Below are positions 45,127-52,534 of a stretch of 64,000 nt of DNA, piece after piece (the first letter of the stretch is position 1; every line of letters begins with the position of its first letter). Source of the DNA: UBA6059 sp964351595 (GTDB lineage Bacteria > Bacteroidota > Bacteroidia > Cytophagales > Cyclobacteriaceae); NCBI GenBank assembly GCA_964351595.1, contig CAYGOT010000015.1, positions 14,930-78,929 on the forward strand, in the 5' to 3' direction. The position numbers and the translations under genes were made by a program. The notes beneath the pieces are model-generated. The model saw only the letters and a list, made by a program, of their open reading frames with translations. It did no database searches and was not told the origin of the DNA.

Positions 45127-46194
45127 ATGCGCATCATCCTAAGTCTAATCGTACTCACTATTTTTCTACAGAGTTGTGAGCAACCAACTTCTAATCAAGA
45201 ACCAAAACAGGAAATAAAGACCCGGAAGGCAAGAAGCTATGCCAAGCATGATTTTCAGATGGACTCTATCTACAGCAGACTCGGGATCATCGATACGCCC
45301 AATGACCTACAATGGAAGGCCGCCATCAGTCCACACGACAACTACAGCTTCGCGGGTGAGCTATACTACAAATCTCTTCGTGGCATCAATGCACCAAATA
45401 TCATCTTGATTGGGGTAGCGCACAGAGCGCGCAACTACGATATACAGGATAAGATCATCTTCGGCACCTTCGATCAATGGCAGTCGCCCTATGGAGGCAT
45501 CCCGGTCTCAGAGCTCAAGGAGGAGATCATGAGCCGCCTACCGGAAGACAATTACATCGTTCACGATAGCATGCAGGTAATCGAGCACTCGCTGGAAGCC
45601 ATCATCCCCTGGTTGCATAGAAAAAACAGAAATGCTGAAATAGTCCCGATACTTGTGCCCTATATCAACTACGACGGTATTGATTCTATTAGTACGAATC
45701 TGGCCAAAGCAGTACAGGGCATTCTTACGGAAAGGAATTGGGTATATGGGAAGGATGTAGCCATCGTCATTTCCAACGACGCTGTGCACTACGGTGACCA
45801 GGAGTGGAGCAATCCCGATACTATGGCACCCTTTGGGACAGACTCTGCCGGAACAGAGCAGGCCCGGCAGATGGATCTGGAGATCATCGATCAGACCTTA
45901 ACCGAGGAGCTCTCTAGCGAGAAAATCAGACAGTTCACCGAGTACACCGTCCAACAAGAAGACTATAAAGAATACAAATGGGTATGGTGTGGTCGATACT
46001 CGGTACCCTTCGGTCTTTCATTCGCCAATAAGCTCAACATGCTCACCGACGAAGAACCACTTAAAGGCACCTTCCTGGGCTACCAGACCAGCATAGATCA
46101 TGAGCATGTGAAGATCGATGATATCGGGATGACCACCTCTGCCTTGACCACCAATCGGCACTGGGTGGCCTATGTGAGTTTGGTGTATGAGTGA
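45127..46194 (+). CDS. MEMO-family lipoprotein (AmmeMemoRadiSam system protein B-like)
   Basis: 355 aa. Lipoprotein signal MRIILSLIVLTIFLQSC (Cys17). The mature part matches the MEMO1/LigB-like fold: AAISPHDNYSFAGELYYKSL near the start, IILIGVAHRA, and VAIVISNDAVHYGDQEW, whose His and Asp residues match the pocket of MEMO proteins. In the AmmeMemoRadiSam gene set protein B accompanies AMMECR1 and a radical SAM enzyme, but neither is nearby here. The 3' end of this gene (last 69 bp plus 15 bp downstream) is repeated 1,979 bp further on. Confidence 0.85.
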   Translation: MRIILSLIVLTIFLQSCEQPTSNQEPKQEIKTRKARSYAKHDFQMDSIYSRLGIIDTPNDLQWKAAISPHDNYSFAGELYYKSLRGINAPNIILIGVAHRARNYDIQDKIIFGTFDQWQSPYGGIPVSELKEEIMSRLPEDNYIVHDSMQVIEHSLEAIIPWLHRKNRNAEIVPILVPYINYDGIDSISTNLAKAVQGILTERNWVYGKDVAIVISNDAVHYGDQEWSNPDTMAPFGTDSAGTEQARQMDLEIIDQTLTEELSSEKIRQFTEYTVQQEDYKEYKWVWCGRYSVPFGLSFANKLNMLTDEEPLKGTFLGYQTSIDHEHVKIDDIGMTTSALTTNRHWVAYVSLVYE

Positions 46195-46209
46195 TGCATG
46201 CATTGCGAC
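46126..46209 (+). repeat. 84-bp direct repeat, copy 1 (3' end of the MEMO-like gene)
   Basis: 80 of 84 bases match 48105-48188. This copy is in frame within the MEMO-like gene, so it is the original. It ends in ATTGCGAC, the start of a decayed version of the 32-bp palindrome found complete at copy 2. Confidence 0.85.
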
Positions 46210-46269
46210 AGTTATAAGTCTATTGAGATGAATCTACATGTTCAACTTCGAATATCCAATCTACTCAGC

Positions 46270-46291
46270 CATGTTGATGTTCATCAAAATG
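46270..46291. repeat. Decayed type A hairpin
   Basis: CATGTTGATG, TT, CATCAAAATG: 9 of 10 pairs. It resembles the hairpin left of the RAYT gene (CATGTTGGTG / CACCAACATG). Confidence 0.45.
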
Positions 46292-46426
46292 TTGTCCCAC
46301 GTAGCATGACCTGTGTTTATAGGAAGAATATGATTAGACCGTAAGGGTCGCTGACCAGATTCAGCCTAAGACGGAAGTTATTTTAAACTTAGGATAGGTA
46401 TACTTACATGTTTAAAATATAATAAA

Positions 46427-47260
46427 TTGAAAGAAATAGTTGACTACTTAAAAACACGTGAATACTTCAACGGACTGGTAGTTGAATTCTCAGGTGTACT
46501 AATTGAGATTGCTATACTCCTTATTCTAATTCCTATTGTCCTATGGATAATCAAAAGAAAAGCGTTCCGTTTCGACAAGTATCATTCTGTTTTTGCCCTA
46601 TTCAATATAATGCATGGGTACCTAGATATTATTGGTGTACTATTCCAATTTGATAAGGCTAAGACTTCTGAAACTTTGGGTATGTTCTTTGAATATTGGA
46701 CAAGCAATTATGACGAAATTCCCATTATTGGTTATGAGCAAAGTAGGACCATTGGTGATTTAAAAATGAAAATTTATTGTCTGGAACATTATTGTTTCAA
46801 TAATAGATCTGCGAAGATCAGCTCTCAGGCCATCGATACGGCAAAGCTTGAGCTGGCCAAGTATTTAGAAAGCTTCGATCGAATCAGTCCGGGTTTGGTG
46901 AAAAACAATAATGTAAAAGAGGAAATGAGTTTAATGAAACAATCAATTCATGGCTCTCAAATAATAATCGATGAAGTATTACAAGGTAAAAGGGACTCCT
47001 CCGAATTAATAGAGCATTTACATGCTATAACCATAATGATATTGACGCTCTACTATAAATACGCCTACTTCGAAGCGACCTACAGCAATAAGCCTAAAAA
47101 ATATATCGACTTAGGTATTAAAAAAGACCGAGAGAGTACTCTTAAAAACTTCCTTAAAATTGAAACTAAAATTCAAAAAAAGCTCGAGTTTAGACATGAG
47201 TTCTCATATTTAATTCATGTTATTAAAATTTCATTAATCAAGCGGTTTAGTAAAAAATAG
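46427..47260 (+). CDS. Orphan protein with one N-terminal membrane helix
   Basis: 277 aa from TTG 46427; no family recognised. One strong hydrophobic helix (VLIEIAILLILIPIVLWII, about residues 24-42) near the N-terminus is followed by a basic KRKAFRFDKYH stop-transfer segment, so the remaining 230 residues are probably cytoplasmic. These are mostly helical with many Lys, Glu and Ile (KAKTSETLGMFFEYW, HLHAITIMILTLYYKYAYFEATY) and end in a strongly basic tail (KRFSKK). Codon use is AT-rich, unlike the MEMO-like gene. It sits inside the segment bounded by the 84-bp direct repeat, upstream of a RAYT, so it is likely accessory DNA. Confidence 0.65.
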   Translation: MKEIVDYLKTREYFNGLVVEFSGVLIEIAILLILIPIVLWIIKRKAFRFDKYHSVFALFNIMHGYLDIIGVLFQFDKAKTSETLGMFFEYWTSNYDEIPIIGYEQSRTIGDLKMKIYCLEHYCFNNRSAKISSQAIDTAKLELAKYLESFDRISPGLVKNNNVKEEMSLMKQSIHGSQIIIDEVLQGKRDSSELIEHLHAITIMILTLYYKYAYFEATYSNKPKKYIDLGIKKDRESTLKNFLKIETKIQKKLEFRHEFSYLIHVIKISLIKRFSKK

Positions 47261-47301
47261 ATACTTCATTGAAATGATTCAAATTAGGGCTAATCGATAA
47301 A

Positions 47302-47475
47302 TTAAATCCCCAACGGCTTCATAAACTCAGCTGCATTTTCCATACTGATAATGATGGGTTCCCCAGGAGCTGAGCTAAGTTCAACAATGGGCTTGCTTTT
47401 AAAATAACGTCAATACTCATGATGGCTGAAATCTACACCACCCCGTTTCGGGTATAGAAATAGGCGATCTCCTCG
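47302..47475 (-). pseudogene. C-terminal gene remnant with an internal stop
   Basis: On the minus strand a frame ends ...KPIVELSSAPGEPIII, SMENAAEFMKPLGI, stop at 47302. Upstream it continues through one TGA at 47410-47412 to GGVDFSHHEY and is cut by hairpin A at 47478. The protein family is not recognised. A similar short ending (AEKTAEFKKWLGM) lies at 48213, suggesting two decayed copies of one ancestral 3' end. Confidence 0.4.
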
Positions 47476-47477
47476 CC

Positions 47478-47501
47478 CATGTTGGTGTTTTCACCAACAT
47501 G
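47478..47501. repeat. Type A hairpin flanking the RAYT gene (left)
   Basis: Perfect arms CATGTTGGTG / CACCAACATG with TTTT loop, 48 bp before the RAYT start. Confidence 0.8.
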
Positions 47502-47549
47502 CCTAGTTAGATAGTTGATTTTCAGGGGAAACTGATACTATATTAAGGG

Positions 47550-48065
47550 ATGGATTTTCCTGTTAATCATCCACAATTCATTACCATAACAGTCCATGAA
47601 TGGAAACATTTGCTCAAACCTGATAAGTACAAACAGATCGTTGTTGACTCATTGGCTTTCTTAGTTGAGCAAGAGAGAATTAAGCTTTTTGCCTTCGTTA
47701 TTATGGATAACCATATGCACATCGTCTGGCAAACACAGCGAAACCTTACTCAATCTGCAGTTCAGCGAGACTTCCTGAAGTTCGTCGCGCAAAAAATCAA
47801 ATTTGATTTAATTGAGAATCACCCGAAGGTGCTTGAGAAATTTGCAGTAAACCATAGTGATCGACAGTATCAATTTTGGAAAAGAAACTCTTTGTCGGTT
47901 GGGCTTTCCTCCCCAGCACTATTTGAACAGAAGCTAGAGTATATCCATCATAATCCGGTCAAAGCTGGCCTATGTCTTTTACCGGAAGAGTACTATTGGT
48001 CATCCGCAAGGTTCTATCTAATTAACGAAAAGAATTTCCCATTTCTTTCTCACTACGATGGTTAG
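47550..48065 (+). CDS. REP-associated tyrosine transposase (RAYT, Y1_Tnp)
   Basis: 171 aa. The HUH signature is seen as DNHMHIVWQ (His55, His57) and the nucleophilic tyrosine as Tyr131 in KLEYIHHNPVKAGL, the usual RAYT/IS200-like ending. The C-terminal YYWSSARFYLINEK also matches. Y1 transposases nick single-stranded DNA at hairpins; RAYTs are single-copy domesticated relatives that are thought to spread REP/REPIN hairpin elements. It is flanked by hairpin A (left, 47478-47501) and hairpin B (right, 48072-48095). The hairpin pair is found without the gene elsewhere in the window. All three catalytic residues are present, so it may be active. Confidence 0.92.
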   Translation: MDFPVNHPQFITITVHEWKHLLKPDKYKQIVVDSLAFLVEQERIKLFAFVIMDNHMHIVWQTQRNLTQSAVQRDFLKFVAQKIKFDLIENHPKVLEKFAVNHSDRQYQFWKRNSLSVGLSSPALFEQKLEYIHHNPVKAGLCLLPEEYYWSSARFYLINEKNFPFLSHYDG

Positions 48066-48071
48066 ATAATA

Positions 48072-48095
48072 GTTGTGGGTGAAAACACCCACAAC
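48072..48095. repeat. Type B hairpin flanking the RAYT gene (right)
   Basis: Perfect arms GTTGTGGGTG / CACCCACAAC with AAAA loop, 6 bp after the RAYT stop, followed by GGCG. Confidence 0.8.
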
Positions 48096-48104
48096 GGCGA
48101 GGTT

Positions 48105-48188
48105 GGGATGACCACCTCTCCCTTGACCACCAATCGGCACTGGGTGGCCTATGTGAGTTTGGTGTATGAATGATCCATCCATTGCGAC
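48105..48188 (+). repeat. 84-bp direct repeat, copy 2
   Basis: Repeats the end of the MEMO-like gene and its downstream 15 bp (80/84 identical to 46126-46209). It begins 9 bp after hairpin B and carries no complete gene. Confidence 0.85.
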
Positions 48189-48210
48189 GGGTTTAAACCC
48201 GTCGCAATGG
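48179..48210. repeat. 32-bp perfect palindrome centred on GTTTAAAC
   Basis: Left arm CCATTGCGACGGGTTT and its exact complement. Related to 6563-6594. Confidence 0.75.
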
Positions 48211-48212
48211 AT

Positions 48213-48267
48213 CTACATCCCCAACCACTTCTTAAACTCTGCTGTCTTCTCCGCACGGACGTGCGCC
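48213..48267 (-). pseudogene. Very short C-terminal gene remnant
   Basis: Minus-strand frame ending VRAEKTAEFKKWLGM, then TAG at 48213. It is cut after about 18 codons by the hairpin pair at 48268. It resembles the ending at 47302. Too short for a family call. Confidence 0.3.
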
Positions 48268-48331
48268 CTTGTCGGTTTTGTCACCTACAAGCATTGAATC
48301 GTATTGAGTTGTGGCTAAAGACTCCCACAAC
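48268..48331. mobile_element. REPIN-like hairpin pair (A plus B), second copy
   Basis: Hairpin A CTTGTCGGTT / CACCTACAAG (loop TTGT), spacer CATTGAATCGTATTGA, hairpin B GTTGTGGCTA / CTCCCACAAC. The spacer shares TGAATCGTA with the copy at 37695-37760. Confidence 0.65.
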
Positions 48332-48336
48332 GACAG

Positions 48337-48498
48337 AGCAGTAAGCGTAAAGTCTCGCATCAGTTCTTCATCGACCTACAAAACGTCACCAACAGACAAA
48401 ACCAGTTTGTAGATCGCTACAATGAAGTCACCGATCAAATCAATCGAGTAGATCAAATCGGTTTCTTCCCTGATGTGATGTACAGGGTGCAGTTTTGA
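48337..48498 (+). pseudogene. C-terminal remnant of a TonB-dependent receptor
   Basis: 54 codons end in TGA at 48496: SSKRKVSHQFFIDLQNVTNR, then YNEVTDQINRVDQIGFFPDV, then MYRVQF. The FFIDLQNVTNRQN and IGFFPDxxYRVQF motifs with terminal Phe are the usual end of Bacteroidota TonB receptors. No barrel or plug precedes it; similarity begins 5 bp after hairpin B of the pair at 48268-48331, so the rest was lost at that junction. Confidence 0.8.
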
Positions 48499-48621
48499 TG
48501 CTTGGTCTGCTACCAATCATGGCAGGTAGTGGTGGGACGAGTATGGCACGAAGTACATTGCTGATATAATCATCAGAGAATCCACGAAAAACACTCGTCC
48601 ACCACTCTACTTCAAAGTCTC

Positions 48622-49542
48622 CTAGAATGCCTGCCAATAAATATTAGCCTGACCAGGGAAGGATACAAAATCAATAATATCATTAACATCGAGAATCGAT
48701 TCGACTGTCACACTATTATCAACAGCCACTTCGCTTGTGAAGAAAAGGTAATCTCCATCAGGGGTGACGAAAGGGCAAAAATCTAATCTTTGGGTATTGA
48801 TTGGGGTACCATAATTAACACCTGCAGCAAACTGGTCTCCATTTCTATTGCTCCTATAGAGATCGCCTCCACCCTGACCATCTGCTCGACCAAAGCTCGA
48901 GAAAAGCATGAAGCTACCTGCAGGATCAATGAAAGCATTGAACTCATCATTACCTGTGTTTAATGCTCCGGCAACCACCTGCCGAGGTTGGTACTCGCCG
49001 TTTTCAAACTTAGACATCCAGATATCCTCTCCGGCTACATCACTGTAAGCGGCCGTATAATAGAGCGTGCGCTCATTGTCTATCGAGGGGTAATACTCAT
49101 TGGCATCTGTATTGATATTATCATTCAGCCTTGTTGGGGTTCCCCAGCTACCCCCATTGACATCTACTGACCAGATGTCAAAATTCTGATTTGTTGTGCC
49201 ATTGTTCGAGGCGAAGTAGAGCTTTTCTCCATCTGGTGAGAAAAACGGCTCAATATCGTAGGGTCCGTTTGAAAAGGGAAGGATCTGAGGTAGCGACCAT
49301 TCACCATTGGAAATTGTCCGATAGACCAACACTGAGCTGGCTCCTACTGAAATCACATGCGAATAGACCATAATAGACTTGTCAGGCGATATAGCCATGT
49401 CTCGCTGATAGAAGTTGTTAGACACTATGCCAGGTGCAAAAATCTCCAGTCCATCGGGAGCAGGTAGCGGGGCAAAGTCAACATTTTGAGCGTTCGCGAA
49501 CGTAACGGCCGTACTAAGCAGTAGAGTGATCAGATATTTCAT
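48622..49542 (-). CDS. Secreted PD40-repeat beta-propeller protein
   Basis: 306 aa. Signal peptide MKYLITLLLSTAVTFANAQ. TolB-like PD40 (WD40-like) repeats: RDMAISPDKSIMVYSH, EPFFSPDGEKLYFASN, YYPSIDNERTLYYTA, FNAFIDPAGSFMLFSS, FCPFVTPDGDYLFFTS. These give a five- or six-bladed propeller, probably in the periplasm or at the surface. No enzyme motif. Its ATG overlaps the stop of the upstream lipoprotein gene (ATGA), so the two are coupled. Confidence 0.88.
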   Translation of the reverse strand: MKYLITLLLSTAVTFANAQNVDFAPLPAPDGLEIFAPGIVSNNFYQRDMAISPDKSIMVYSHVISVGASSVLVYRTISNGEWSLPQILPFSNGPYDIEPFFSPDGEKLYFASNNGTTNQNFDIWSVDVNGGSWGTPTRLNDNINTDANEYYPSIDNERTLYYTAAYSDVAGEDIWMSKFENGEYQPRQVVAGALNTGNDEFNAFIDPAGSFMLFSSFGRADGQGGGDLYRSNRNGDQFAAGVNYGTPINTQRLDFCPFVTPDGDYLFFTSEVAVDNSVTVESILDVNDIIDFVSFPGQANIYWQAF

Positions 49543-50021
49543 TGTTGTTCGAATTTAAAATAGACCTTCAGTGCACCTGAAGGGTCATATGACTTCTTAG
49601 ATTGATTAAAGGTATTGGCTGCCAATTCAGCTATCGCGGACTGATCGACCGAAGCAGCTGCCATTGATGATAAATCGGCTATCTGATATCGAAATTCACT
49701 GTTATCGGTGCTTTCCACTATGTATGCCTCGGTGTTTGACCCATCAGACATTTGCAATCCACCTGAAGCCGATTCATAGGTCCAATTCAGGGTCTTTTCT
49801 GCCTGAGTGATACGAGATTGAGCCGTACCATCGGATAAGAATTCAATCGTAAAGCTGTTGAGCCTACTGGAGGTCAGCTCTGTACTATTTGATCCATTCT
49901 CAAATACAATGGCGCTTAATTTCCAGTTGCCGACGGGAAATCCCTTTGGTTCTTCCTCACTCCCACAGCTCATCAGCACAGCAGCTATTAGGATGTAGAG
50001 ATATTGAATTGTTCTTTTCAT
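49539..50021 (-). CDS. Lipoprotein of unknown function
   Basis: 160 aa. Lipoprotein signal MKRTIQYLYILIAAVLMSC (Cys19). The mature part begins GNWKLSAIVFENG, then IEFLSDGTAQSRITQAEKTLNWTYE, resembling the lipocalin-like small lipoproteins of Bacteroidota (GxWxL ... FxxDGT ... WxY). First gene of a two-gene operon with the PD40 protein. A specific role cannot be assigned. Confidence 0.8.
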   Translation of the reverse strand: MKRTIQYLYILIAAVLMSCGSEEEPKGFPVGNWKLSAIVFENGSNSTELTSSRLNSFTIEFLSDGTAQSRITQAEKTLNWTYESASGGLQMSDGSNTEAYIVESTDNSEFRYQIADLSSMAAASVDQSAIAELAANTFNQSKKSYDPSGALKVYFKFEQQ

Positions 50022-50113
50022 ATTAAACGATTTTTAAACAACACTATCACCAGTAGTATTGAAAACCTCAGACCGTCAACACACAACCCTATCGCATTCA
50101 TCAACTCGCCATC

Positions 50114-50227
50114 ATGACCTATTATGATCTCATTGACGATATCCTGGTGTTCGTTGATTTAGAACAGACTTTCGATGACTCGGTTCCTAAGGTCACACTT
50201 AGTCAATTAGATTGGAATGATGAATAA
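50114..50227 (+). CDS. Possible 37-aa small protein
   Basis: ATG at 50114 opens MTYYDLIDDILVFVDLEQTF, then DDSVPKVTLSQLDWNDE, strongly acidic, and ends 10 nt inside the start of the downstream histidine kinase gene, which would couple their translation. No homologue recognised, no clear ribosome binding site. It may equally be non-coding leader sequence. Confidence 0.3.
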   Translation: MTYYDLIDDILVFVDLEQTFDDSVPKVTLSQLDWNDE

Positions 50228-51254
50228 ACATCTTCGATATCTCCCCTTTTGGCTTTGCATATTCCTCCTTGAGTTATACAATGAGTATTCCTGGATCCGG
50301 GGATCTCTAAGCGAGTACCCATTTATGAGTATTCTGGCGTTTGCGATAGCGACGGAGCTTTCATTGATGACCGTCAGGGTTCCTGTTGCTATCTTATCAG
50401 GAAGAATACTGTTCAACAAGGGGCTGCATTGGATCCAGAAGACGTTGATCTTTGCTTTGGTGCTGGGCTCTGGCATCATCCTGTACAGAGTAGTTTCTAT
50501 ATTCTACATCCTGGAGATCCTGTATCAAGAACTACCTGAACAACAGAATTTCTTCTCCATCAACAGCCTCAATGTGGCGCTTATCAACCTTTGCTTTTGG
50601 TCGGGCCTTTTTCTTGCCTATCGCCAATATCTGATCACAAGAGAGTTTGAAAAGAAAGAAAAAAGACTAAAAGAGGAAAAACTTGCCACTGAGCTTAAAC
50701 TTCTCAAAGCCCAACTCAACCCTCATTTCCTCTTTAATACCTTAAATAATATCTATGGGCTGGCCAGGTCCGGAGATAAAAAAACGCCCGATGTGATCCT
50801 GGAACTTTCAGACCTACTGCGCTTCATGCTGTACGAAACCAACAGCGCAACTATCACGCTGCGGAAGGAACTTGATATACTTGAAAAATTCATTTCCCTA
50901 GAAAAACTAAGGTATGGTAGCGCCCTCAAAGTCGAATACGAAAAAGAGATTGTTAACTATGGATTTACCATTTCGCCCTTACTGATTATCAATCTTGTAG
51001 AAAATTCTTTCAAGCATGGAATAAGTGAAACACTATCCTGTCCTTTTATAAGGATATCAGTCATCCAAAAGGGTGAATGCTGCAAGGTGGAAATAGAGAA
51101 TTCAAAGACAGAAACAAACCATCCCTCAAGCAAAGCAATGGGGCTTAAAAATGTCAAAAGGCAACTTTCGTTACTATATGACCAGTCTGTGTTGGAAATC
51201 GATGAGCAGCGCCACACCTTCAAAGTCACCATGACACTACCCTACTCAATATGA
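50217..51254 (+). CDS. LytS/YehU-type membrane sensor histidine kinase
   Basis: 345 aa. Four hydrophobic segments in residues 8-136, a coiled coil (REFEKKEKRLKEEKL), then the His_kinase motif with His170 in AQLNPHFLFNTLNNIYGL and the HATPase N-box NLVENSFKHG (Asn263). A LKNVKRQLSLLY segment closes the HATPase. As in other members, there is no distinct sensor domain besides the membrane part. Its stop overlaps the ATG of the LytTR regulator (ATGA). Partner gene and arrangement match the pair at the left end of the window, in the opposite orientation. Confidence 0.94.
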   Translation: MMNKHLRYLPFWLCIFLLELYNEYSWIRGSLSEYPFMSILAFAIATELSLMTVRVPVAILSGRILFNKGLHWIQKTLIFALVLGSGIILYRVVSIFYILEILYQELPEQQNFFSINSLNVALINLCFWSGLFLAYRQYLITREFEKKEKRLKEEKLATELKLLKAQLNPHFLFNTLNNIYGLARSGDKKTPDVILELSDLLRFMLYETNSATITLRKELDILEKFISLEKLRYGSALKVEYEKEIVNYGFTISPLLIINLVENSFKHGISETLSCPFIRISVIQKGECCKVEIENSKTETNHPSSKAMGLKNVKRQLSLLYDQSVLEIDEQRHTFKVTMTLPYSI

Positions 51255-51964
51255 AGAAGAGCAACTGCATCATTATCGAAGACGAACCAATCGCCTCAGG
51301 TATCTTGCTAGATTATATTGCGCAAGTTCCGTTCCTAAATGTAGTAGGCAATTATAGGAGCGCAGTTGAGGCCATGCAGGTATTGAATGCCACAGAGGTT
51401 GACCTGCTTTTTCTGGATATCCACCTTCCTGTCATCAGAGGTCTGGATTTTTTAAAATCAATTTCTAAGCCCCGTCATACGATTATCACCTCAGCATATC
51501 ATCAATATGCAGTAGATGGCTTTGAACTAAATATTACTGACTACTTGCTTAAACCGTATTCATTCGACCGGTTTTTAAAAGCAATTGCAAGAATAGACAT
51601 TGCTACCAATACTAAAAATATAGAGACAACCGAACCAGGTCGCGGGCACATATTCGTTACGTCCAACAAAAGACAGGTCAAAGTACCTTTTTCCGACATT
51701 AGATATGTCGAGGCTCGTAAAGAGTATGTTGTCATTCATACTGACCTTTCCAGTATTAAATCAAAGATGCGTTTATCTGTACTTGAGCAAATGTTGCCGA
51801 AAACGCTCTTTCAAAGGACACATCGTTCGTTCATCGTCTCAATAAATCATCTCACCTCGTTTGATCAGTCTTTTGTTGAGATTCCGGATAAGTATATCCC
51901 TATCGGCAAAAGTTATCGAGAAGACTTTACCAAAGCAGTAGGTAGTTTTTCATACTGCAACTGA
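51251..51964 (+). CDS. LytTR-family response regulator
   Basis: 237 aa. Receiver domain with Glu10-Asp11, phospho-acceptor Asp56 in LLFLDIHLP, Thr in HTIITSAYHQYA, and Lys in LLKPYSFDRF. LytTR DNA-binding domain at about 130-235: GHIFVTSNKRQVKVPFSDIRYVEARKEYVVIHT, FQRTHRSFIVS, IPIGKSYRE. It would bind direct repeats upstream of its targets after phosphorylation by the coupled kinase. The genes 150 bp downstream carry iron-type operators, so a direct link is not obvious. Confidence 0.95.
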   Translation: MKKSNCIIIEDEPIASGILLDYIAQVPFLNVVGNYRSAVEAMQVLNATEVDLLFLDIHLPVIRGLDFLKSISKPRHTIITSAYHQYAVDGFELNITDYLLKPYSFDRFLKAIARIDIATNTKNIETTEPGRGHIFVTSNKRQVKVPFSDIRYVEARKEYVVIHTDLSSIKSKMRLSVLEQMLPKTLFQRTHRSFIVSINHLTSFDQSFVEIPDKYIPIGKSYREDFTKAVGSFSYCN

Positions 51965-52030
51965 CAATCAAGATCCTTCTGCCATGGTCAATTATGATGC
52001 CATTCGCACATTAGAGGGGTATTTCTAAAA

Positions 52031-52053
52031 TTATTTTTAATAAATCTAAATAA
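52031..52053. promoter_or_regulatory. Fur-box-like operator, copy 1
   Basis: 23-bp AT-rich dyad starting TTATTTTTAATA and ending AATCTAAATAA. It matches the box at 53237-53259 at 21 of 23 positions. Located 58 bp before the small membrane protein gene. Confidence 0.5.
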
Positions 52054-52111
52054 ACTTTGTAGCAAAAGGAGGTCTTTTTAATTTCGTGGCAAGCTACACG
52101 AATCGCATCCA

Positions 52112-52534
52112 ATGTCTACTTCCTCTATACAAAGCAAACTCCTTATTGCAAGCCTGATACTGCTGCTATTCGGTACATGTAGCGAGCTTCTGCTTCTTGG
52201 GCATTTCGAGGACAATTGGCAACTGGTACCGGTCATAATACTGGGAATAGCCATTCCCGTCCTGGCGGGTATTCAGTGGCTTGGATTAAGACAACTCACC
52301 CTACCCTTCAGAGGTCTCATGGTAGCTGCTATCCTCAGCGGTTTGCTCGGCGTTTGGTTTCATTTAGAGGCGAATTATGAATTTGAAATTGAGATGTATC
52401 CTACCCTAAAGGGTTGGGATCTCTTATCAGAAATAATGACTGGCGCCATTCCTGCACTGGCTCCCGGAAGCATGGTGGCCGTCGGTCTCATAGGGATATT
52501 ATACACTTATCAAAAATCACAGACACATGAATAA
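52112..52534 (+). CDS. Small four-helix membrane protein
   Basis: 140 aa, not recognised. Four hydrophobic helices (LLIASLILLLFGTCSELLLLG, LVPVIILGIAIPVLAGIQWLG, LMVAAILSGLLGVWFHL, MVAVGLIGILYTY) and an acidic loop (EANYEFEIEMYP). It overlaps the HHH lipoprotein gene by 8 bp, so they form an operon under the Fur-box-like site at 52031. A role in metal uptake is possible only by context. Confidence 0.75.
   Translation: MSTSSIQSKLLIASLILLLFGTCSELLLLGHFEDNWQLVPVIILGIAIPVLAGIQWLGLRQLTLPFRGLMVAAILSGLLGVWFHLEANYEFEIEMYPTLKGWDLLSEIMTGAIPALAPGSMVAVGLIGILYTYQKSQTHE

Noticed and set aside
45127..46194. Complete AmmeMemoRadiSam gene set
   Set aside because: Only the MEMO-like protein is present; no AMMECR1 or radical SAM gene is nearby.
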